DNA from: CAZQCJ01 sp964591885
GTDB taxonomy: Bacteria; Patescibacteriota; Microgenomatia; PFEM01; JAPLYW01
DNA length: 26,728 nt
NCBI GenBank assembly: GCA_964591885.1
Contig: CAZQCJ010000001.1
Span: 1 to 26,728, forward strand
Direction of reading: 5' to 3'
Notes under the pieces: generated by a model
Told to the model about the DNA's origin: nothing
The model's database searches: none
What the model saw: only the letters and a program-made list of their open reading frames with translations
Shown here: one piece after another, positions 22,283 to 26,728 of the stretch
How positions within the stretch are numbered: position 1 is the first letter of the stretch
Layout of the letters: every line of letters begins with the position of its first letter
Made by a program: the position numbers and the translations under genes

Positions 22283-22825
22283 TTAAAAATTCCTTGTCGT
22301 CACCGTAGTTTTAAAATCCAAAGAGGCTTGCTCTTCCAGTCTGGTTGTAACCGTTGCTTGACTTAAAGTAAAACTAATTGCTACTACTTGAGGATAAAAT
22401 TCCCCCTGAGAAGAACAATCAAAAGAGCAGCTATCAAGTTTAACATTTTCACTGGTTAACCTAGCTGAATTAGAAGCAATTAAACCATCAGCTGTCCCTT
22501 CTTCCTCACAGGCAAATTCTACTTCGCTACCATCTAATCTTTTAATCTTTACTTTATTCATATCCGCAACACAAACTGAACCGTCAGAGTTAGCAATAAC
22601 TTCTTCTGAATCCCTAATTAATCTTTCCATGGTTGCCAAAGCATAATCACCATTTTGCTTAACCGTTATAGACGTTTTGCTTTTACTTGAACTCCGTAAG
22701 GTGGTAAAAAACATGTTGGAGCTGATAACCGCTATAATCGCCAACAAACCCACTACAACCAAAATTTCAATCAAGGTAAACCCCTTGGCTTGATTATTTC
22801 TATTTTGTTTTATTTTCTTTTTCAT
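22283..22825 (-). CDS. Prepilin-type protein (PilW/GspJ-like)
   Basis: The protein has 180 residues from the ATG at 22825, which overlaps the upstream stop as ATGA; an ATG two codons upstream (22831) is the alternative. The leader KKKIKQNRNNQAKG is followed by FTLIEILVVVGLLAIIAVISSNMFF, a complete class III signal with Glu at +5. The exported domain has two Cys pairs (VCVADM/FACEEEG and SCSFDC) and several Thr/Ser-rich strands. Its size and place at the end of the minor pilin set suggest PilW/GspJ. It is the last gene of the operon. Confidence 0.8.
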   Translation of the reverse strand: MKKKIKQNRNNQAKGFTLIEILVVVGLLAIIAVISSNMFFTTLRSSSKSKTSITVKQNGDYALATMERLIRDSEEVIANSDGSVCVADMNKVKIKRLDGSEVEFACEEEGTADGLIASNSARLTSENVKLDSCSFDCSSQGEFYPQVVAISFTLSQATVTTRLEEQASLDFKTTVTTRNF

Positions 22826-23229
22826 TCCCATTTAGTCAAGTAAGTTGTCAAATTAGATTCATGCTGTCCTTTGCTGTCTCCCCAGCTAACAATAACATCA
22901 ACCTGCATTTTTCCTTCTTCGAGTTGAGTATAAGTTATTTGCCGAGTAAATTTGCTTTCGCTTGGGTCCGCTAAAGCCGGGCAAGACATATTCCAAAAGG
23001 CAATCTCGTCTTCCTCTTTACATTGACGAGCACTTTCAATCCCTTCTTGAGCATATTTTGTTGCGGCTCTCTGATCACGAGCAAAAGCACTGTTATTAAT
23101 AGAGCTAACTGAGACTTTAACTAAACCTAAAATAACAAAAACTACTAAAGCCAAAGCAACAACAACTTCAATAATTGATTGCCCACGATTGGAATTTTGA
23201 ATTTTCAGCTTTAGATGTTTAATACTCAT
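22822..23229 (-). CDS. Prepilin-type protein (PilV/GspI-like)
   Basis: The protein has 135 residues. After the leader MSIKHLKLKIQNSNRG comes QSIIEVVVALALVVFVILGLVKVS: Gln at +1, Glu at +5. The sequence IIEVVVALALVV is PilV-like. The post-helix part has ATKYAQEGIESARQCKEED and a beta-rich end. It is coupled to both neighbours by ATGA overlaps. Confidence 0.8.
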   Translation of the reverse strand: MSIKHLKLKIQNSNRGQSIIEVVVALALVVFVILGLVKVSVSSINNSAFARDQRAATKYAQEGIESARQCKEEDEIAFWNMSCPALADPSESKFTRQITYTQLEEGKMQVDVIVSWGDSKGQHESNLTTYLTKWE

Positions 23230-23744
23230 CTTATTTCCCCCGCCGTTGTCAAATTAATTGTCTGGGTTTCATTTGAATCAACCAGACTAAGGATAAGCGG
23301 GGGTTGAGAACCAATAAATTCAACGCCACGGCTTAGAACTTTGAAAAAAATTTCATCTGGACCGGATTGCTTGACAACGCCAGAAGGAAAATTAACAGCA
23401 GCCTTAACTTCAGGACAATCAACGCAATTACAAACAGCAACGATTCTATAAGAATAATCATTAATAAATTCTAAGCTGTGCCCTTCAAGTTCTTTTTCAC
23501 CACATTCAAGCGGTTTTTCTGCTATCATCGCCTTACTCTGGGTCAATCTTAAATTACTAATTAATTCATCCTTTGCTTTAACTAAACTTTGGGAACGACT
23601 AAAACGATTGTATTGAGCTATGCCTAAAGAAAAAAGTAAAGCAATTAAAGAAAGAATTAAAAGGAGCTCAAGTAAAGAAAAGCCTAAATTAGAAAATAAG
23701 GGGGAAGATTTAGAGGATAGATTTTTTGAGCAGTTTCTCTTCAT
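23226..23744 (-). CDS. Prepilin-type protein (GspH/FimT-like)
   Basis: The protein has 172 residues. A long leader (21 residues, Ser/Lys-rich) ends in NLG, then FSLLELLLILSLIALLFSLGIA with Glu at +5. The segment KAKDELISNLRLTQSKAMIAEKPL and the following beta-rich part resemble GspH/FimT minor pilins. A CNCVDCPEV cluster suggests disulfides. The gap to the upstream pilin gene is 15 nt, and the downstream gene overlaps by ATGA. Confidence 0.78.
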   Translation of the reverse strand: MKRNCSKNLSSKSSPLFSNLGFSLLELLLILSLIALLFSLGIAQYNRFSRSQSLVKAKDELISNLRLTQSKAMIAEKPLECGEKELEGHSLEFINDYSYRIVAVCNCVDCPEVKAAVNFPSGVVKQSGPDEIFFKVLSRGVEFIGSQPPLILSLVDSNETQTINLTTAGEIR

Positions 23745-23759
23745 TATTCATCAGTCTTT

Positions 23760-24167
23760 TTAAGGATTAATTACCTTATAATTACATTCAATCGTACAAG
23801 AACCACAACCAGTCACAGCTGAACCTCCGGTTTCTAAAGATGCACATAAAGTATAATTGTTTTCATCTCCAAAATAAGCATAATTTCTGTCTGATAAAGG
23901 ATCATCCGGAATCGTCATATAATCCTTACCTCCACAGGTAATAATACTACCTGAAGAAAGATTACCAATAGGATAACTGCCCACATCAGTCCGACACATT
24001 TCCAAGGCGCTTCTTGTCTGCTCCAGGTCGGCTTTCCTTATCCCATCGCGAGAAGATTTTCTTACTCCTTGATAAGAAACCAAAGAAATCCCCATTAAAA
24101 CAGCAATAATTGTCATTGCCACTAAAAGTTCAATTAAAGTGAAGCCTGTTTTCCCGCTTTTCTTCAT
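23760..24167 (-). CDS. Type IV pilin, GspG-like paralogue 4
   Basis: The protein has 135 residues. The leader MKKSGKTG precedes FTLIELLVAMTIIAVLMGISLVSYQG, with Glu at +5. The helix continues with SSRDGIRKADLEQTRSALEMCRTDVGSYP, the motif shared by the pilins of this cluster. The C-terminus has four cysteines in TGCGSCTIECNYKV plus two more upstream. It is coupled to its upstream paralogue by ATGA. Confidence 0.85.
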   Translation of the reverse strand: MKKSGKTGFTLIELLVAMTIIAVLMGISLVSYQGVRKSSRDGIRKADLEQTRSALEMCRTDVGSYPIGNLSSGSIITCGGKDYMTIPDDPLSDRNYAYFGDENNYTLCASLETGGSAVTGCGSCTIECNYKVINP

Positions 24168-24628
24168 AAATCACAGTTACTATCGGTTGGTTTAACAGTT
24201 ACTTTCCCTGATTCTCCATTACTGCAAATTTCCCAAAAACCACCAGTTTCTAAGCCACCATAAATTAAATAAGCATCACCACTCGCTGAGGAATGGAATC
24301 CATAAACATAATCTCCAGTATTAAGAGGGTCAACTGGACAACTGGCAATAAAAGATGTGTTTAAAGCTTTGCCCTCTCCGCAAAGACTGTCAATTGAACT
24401 AAGACCATCTGGATAAATACCTTCGTTAGAACTAGCATAGTTCTCTAAAGCATTGCGGTACTGGTTTAAGTCAGAACGTCGTTGAGTATCTCTAGTCTGT
24501 TTTTGCGCCCCAGTGTAACTAACTAAAGTTAAAGAGGCTAAAATGCCAATAATGGAAATAACGACTAAAAGTTCAATTAAAGTAAAGCCTAAATTTTCAA
24601 CTTTGATTTTTAATTTTTGCCTTAACAT
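24164..24628 (-). CDS. Type IV pilin, GspG-like paralogue 3
   Basis: The protein has 154 residues. The leader MLRQKLKIKVENLG is followed by FTLIELLVVISIIGILASLTLVSYTG, with Glu at +5, then TRDTQRRSDLNQYRNALENYA. The C-terminal domain has Cys in SLCGEG, IASCPVDP, EICSNG and SNCDL. GAGGTGA on the minus strand, 4 nt before the ATG, is one of the few clear Shine-Dalgarno sites in the window. It follows the previous pilin gene after 16 nt. Confidence 0.87.
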   Translation of the reverse strand: MLRQKLKIKVENLGFTLIELLVVISIIGILASLTLVSYTGAQKQTRDTQRRSDLNQYRNALENYASSNEGIYPDGLSSIDSLCGEGKALNTSFIASCPVDPLNTGDYVYGFHSSASGDAYLIYGGLETGGFWEICSNGESGKVTVKPTDSNCDL

Positions 24629-24644
24629 TTTTCACCTCATCCTT

Positions 24645-25088
24645 TTAATCCGCACAAACAACATAATCATCTTCACCTACACTGCAATCAGAACATCTTG
24701 CCTGTGATTTGGCAATATCTGTGTCTGATTTATTTTCTAAAGTTGCCCAAAGACAGAAATCTTGGCCTTCGCTCTTTTGACCATACTGATAAGCTGGGAC
24801 AGCTCCCTGGTTGGCTGGATCCTGCGGCAAAAGCTTCATATAAATCATATTACCGTCTGTTGACTGGAATGGACTACCCCAAGTCAAGACATCATCAGTT
24901 GGATAAAAATTATTGTCATTATAATACATCCTTAAGGCTTTTTTTACTTGGTCTAAATCGGATTTACGCTGGACATCTCGAGCTCTTTCCCGAGCCGCAT
25001 TAAAATTAACAACAATCAGAGCGGCTAAAAGACCAATAATGGAAATAACTACTAATAATTCAATTAAAGTAAAACCTTTTTTTCTCAT
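24645..25088 (-). CDS. Type IV pilin, GspG-like paralogue 2
   Basis: The protein has 147 residues. The minimal leader MRKKG is followed by FTLIELLVVISIIGLLAALIVVNFNAA, with Glu at +5. The shared motif is RARDVQRKSDLDQVKKALRMYYNDNNFYPTDD. It shares the LPQDPANQ-type loop and YxLWATLENKSD region with its upstream neighbour, indicating tandem duplication. The end CSDCSVGEDDYVVCAD holds three cysteines. Its start overlaps the preceding stop as ATGA. Confidence 0.88.
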   Translation of the reverse strand: MRKKGFTLIELLVVISIIGLLAALIVVNFNAARERARDVQRKSDLDQVKKALRMYYNDNNFYPTDDVLTWGSPFQSTDGNMIYMKLLPQDPANQGAVPAYQYGQKSEGQDFCLWATLENKSDTDIAKSQARCSDCSVGEDDYVVCAD

Positions 25089-25561
25089 GGTATGCGATTA
25101 GGACTAGCCACAGAATAATTACAATTTTCATTACCACAAGTTACCCCATAATCCTCATTACAAAGACCACTTTCAAAACAAGGGTCTTGACTATTTTCCA
25201 GTCTAGCATAAAGAAGATAAAAAGTCCCGTCAGAAGAATAAGGATAGCTACCAAACTTAGGATCTTGAGGCATTTCCTTCATATAAAGCGTACCTTTAGC
25301 ATCAATAAAACTTCCTGAAGCTGGATAGTCATCAGTTGGATAGTAACTATAATCATTGTAATACATTTCCAAGGCTTTTTGAATTTGAGACAAATCGTTT
25401 TTTCTTTGAGCATCACGGCCTTTAATCTGAGCTGTTCTAAAACTAACTAAGCCAATTGTTGATAAAAGACCAAGAATGGCAATAACCACAATCAATTCAA
25501 TCATGGTAAAGCCTCTCATTTTCTTTTCCATTTTTAAATTCTTATCTATTGTTTTTATCAT
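25085..25561 (-). CDS. Type IV pilin, GspG-like paralogue 1
   Basis: From the ATG at 25561 the protein has 158 residues. The open frame extends to a TTG at 25585, and another ATG lies at 25531. The leader ends in KKMRG, followed by FTMIELIVVIAILGLLSTIGLVSF with Glu at +5. The motif GRDAQRKNDLSQIQKALEMYYNDYSYYPTDDYP closely matches the next pilin downstream, as does the MPQDPKFG loop. The C-terminus has five cysteines, in PCFESGLC and GVTCGNENCNY. It is likely a major-type pilin, but relative expression cannot be seen. Confidence 0.85.
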   Translation of the reverse strand: MIKTIDKNLKMEKKMRGFTMIELIVVIAILGLLSTIGLVSFRTAQIKGRDAQRKNDLSQIQKALEMYYNDYSYYPTDDYPASGSFIDAKGTLYMKEMPQDPKFGSYPYSSDGTFYLLYARLENSQDPCFESGLCNEDYGVTCGNENCNYSVASPNRIP

Positions 25562-25575
25562 AACCTTTATTTTTT

Positions 25576-26319
25576 CTATAAACAACCCGGATAGGCATTA
25601 CAACCTCTAGCGGCACAAAAATTACAAGTATTATCGCAAACAGCTCCTTCCTGGTATTCACCAATATAATTACACTTCCCCCCCTGTCCCAAACAGCTAA
25701 ACCAACCGCCTGGGCAAGGACTTCCTGTTGGAGTCGGACTTCCTGTTGGAGTCGGACTTCCTGTTGGAGTCGGACTTCCTGTTGGAGTCGGACTTCCTGT
25801 TGGAGTCGGACTAACTCCAGGGCCTGGAGTAGGAACTCCCGGCGGGTAAGGTGGAGGAAAAATCTCTCCTAACTGGCTTGTTAAAACTTCAACATTAGGA
25901 CTACCAACAACATAATTGAACGCTCCACAATTCTCTGGAGTACAACCAATTTTAGCAATAATCGGATCTTTTTGATATTCCAAGGTGGTAAAAATTTTAT
26001 ACCACTTTTTGCAACCTTCTTCACTGGAAACAGAGTAGTAATAAATACGATTTTCGGAATTAACTGGGTCACAGGGGATTTGAGAAAGATAAGGAGCAAA
26101 GTCTGAACCACATTCTAAGGTTTCAGGATAACAAATATGATCATTAAGATAGTCTTCTAAGATCTGCTGAAGCTTAGCTAAATCAGCTTTTCTTCTCGCA
26201 TCTCGGCCTTTAAAAACCTGAATTTGATAAGCCCATAAAGCCGCCAAAATAAAAAAACCAATAATCGTTAAAACAATTAATAATTCTATTAAGGTAAAAC
26301 CTTTAGTTTTAGTTTTCAT
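25576..26319 (-). CDS. Pilin with Pro/Thr repeat stalk and cysteine-rich tail
   Basis: The protein has 247 residues from the ATG at 26319, which overlaps the peptidase stop as ATGA; the frame extends to a TTG at 26349, which is less likely. The leader MKTKTKG precedes FTLIELLIVLTIIGFFILAALWAY, then GRDARRKADLAKLQQILEDYL, the same pilin core as its neighbours. After a complete pilin domain (to about residue 155) comes a proline-rich segment, five SPTPTG repeats, and a 44-residue tail with eight cysteines (from CPGGWFSCLGQGGKC through CNFCAARGCNAYPGCL). The tail looks like a disulfide-stabilised or metal-binding knob on a stalk. It is a candidate tip or adhesive pilin. Confidence 0.8.
   Translation of the reverse strand: MKTKTKGFTLIELLIVLTIIGFFILAALWAYQIQVFKGRDARRKADLAKLQQILEDYLNDHICYPETLECGSDFAPYLSQIPCDPVNSENRIYYYSVSSEEGCKKWYKIFTTLEYQKDPIIAKIGCTPENCGAFNYVVGSPNVEVLTSQLGEIFPPPYPPGVPTPGPGVSPTPTGSPTPTGSPTPTGSPTPTGSPTPTGSPCPGGWFSCLGQGGKCNYIGEYQEGAVCDNTCNFCAARGCNAYPGCL
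25721..25810 (-). repeat. Five exact 18-bp tandem repeats in a pilin gene
   Basis: Five identical, contiguous copies of the 18-bp unit CTTCCTGTTGGAGTCGGA (plus-strand reading) at 25721-25738, 25739-25756, 25757-25774, 25775-25792 and 25793-25810. Each encodes the six residues SPTPTG on the minus strand. Identity at every position, including third codon bases, implies recent expansion or active homogenisation. Any copy-number change keeps the frame. Confidence 0.97.
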
Positions 26320-26728
26320 AAGAAAAAACGCCAGATTTCTTCCCCCCAAAACAAAGCCACTAAAGCCGAAAAAACCAGAAAAGGACCAAAAGCAATCTCG
26401 CTTTTTAATTTCTTTTGCTTAACTAAAATTAGTATGACACCAACTAGGGCCCCTGTCAAAAAGGCTAAATATAAAGCAACAATAATCTTCGGGAAACCTA
26501 AAAAAAGACCCATCAAACCAACCAGTTTGACATCGCCTAAACCCATCGCTTTATAACGAGTAATTAAGACTAAAAAATAAAAGAAGGCTGCGGCCCCTAT
26601 CCCGGAAAAAAGAGCCAGCCATTGATTGTTAATTATCTGCCAAATCAAAGCTATGGCTATGGCCGGATAAACAATCTGGTGGGGGATTGTCCGATACTGA
26701 AAATCGGAAAGAAAAATTCCAATAAGAG
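26316..26728 (-). CDS. pilD: Prepilin peptidase, C-terminal part (partial)
   Basis: The frame is open from the window edge (last complete codon near 26726) to the stop at 26316, so the N-terminus is missing. The edge sequence LIGIFLSDFQYRTIPH supplies the first catalytic aspartate (D before the IP motif). GLGDVKLVGLMGLFLG supplies the second (GxGD). At least three further hydrophobic helices follow. This membrane aspartyl protease cleaves prepilin leaders after Gly, and in full-length enzymes also N-methylates the new N-terminus. Whether the N-terminal methylase domain is present cannot be seen. The TTG at 26648 is internal. It overlaps the first pilin gene by 4 bp. Confidence 0.9.
   Translation of the reverse strand, partial: LIGIFLSDFQYRTIPHQIVYPAIAIALIWQIINNQWLALFSGIGAAAFFYFLVLITRYKAMGLGDVKLVGLMGLFLGFPKIIVALYLAFLTGALVGVILILVKQKKLKSEIAFGPFLVFSALVALFWGEEIWRFFL

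Noticed and set aside
25721..25810. CRISPR-like repeat array
   Set aside because: Units are directly contiguous without spacers and are translated in frame as SPTPTG in a pilin.
26320..26349. TTG start for the first pilin gene
   Set aside because: The ATG at 26319 gives a standard short leader and an ATGA overlap with pilD, as at other junctions here.

Overview
The window is AT-rich, tightly packed, standard-code DNA (TGA is used as a stop, e.g. at the end of rplT). It looks like a member of the Candidate Phyla Radiation (Patescibacteria), most likely of the Microgenomates type; that placement is an inference. Supporting signs are trimmed housekeeping proteins (trigger factor without its PPIase domain, ThrRS without TGS, PheT without the N-terminal EMAP-type tRNA-binding domain, a 44-residue bL32 without zinc knuckles), several small proteins resembling CPR-enriched domains of unknown function, and a Gram-positive-style type IV pilus locus with many prepilins.

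Layout. 1-475 is the 3' end of rarA. 533-1740 holds three small envelope proteins: a secreted coiled coil, an acidic single-pass protein and a DUF5652-like membrane protein. 1785-3566 holds a 48-residue basic protein coupled to a short trigger factor, a coiled-coil protein and a small membrane protein. 3571-9688 is the translation cluster thrS-infC-rpmI-rplT-pheS-pheT, in the same order as in E. coli. Between rplT and pheS lies a short transcription unit with a 17-codon ORF and an intrinsic terminator, in the position of the E. coli pheM attenuator. An unrecognised gene and a class A penicillin-binding protein are on the minus strand (9721-12955). A plus-strand run follows: tyrS, a 35-residue membrane peptide, recG, rpmF, nusB, rnc, rpsP and khpA (12993-17969). 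From 17971 onward most genes are minus-strand pilus genes: pilO, pilN, pilM and a PilX-like protein, then eight prepilin-type proteins and the end of a prepilin peptidase. A plus-strand polyprenyl synthase (21203-22264) sits between the two pilus blocks.

How it works together. The pilus genes supply the inner-membrane alignment complex (PilM/N/O), major and minor pilins and the peptidase that processes them; the motor ATPases, PilC and PilQ are not in the window. The most distinctive pilin (25576-26319) carries a complete pilin domain, a Pro/Thr stalk encoded by five exact 18-bp repeats and an eight-cysteine tail.

Expression signals. Many starts lie 6-7 nt after a TATAAT-like hexamer, often with a -35 element 17 bp upstream, so transcription would begin at or beside the start codon. 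This suggests frequent leaderless mRNAs. Several of these promoters are embedded in the end of the preceding gene, in two cases with the upstream TAA stop codon forming part of the -10. Within operons, ATGA stop/start overlaps are common. No rRNA, tRNA, CRISPR array or insertion sequence was seen, and no gene-free stretch exceeds 300 bases.
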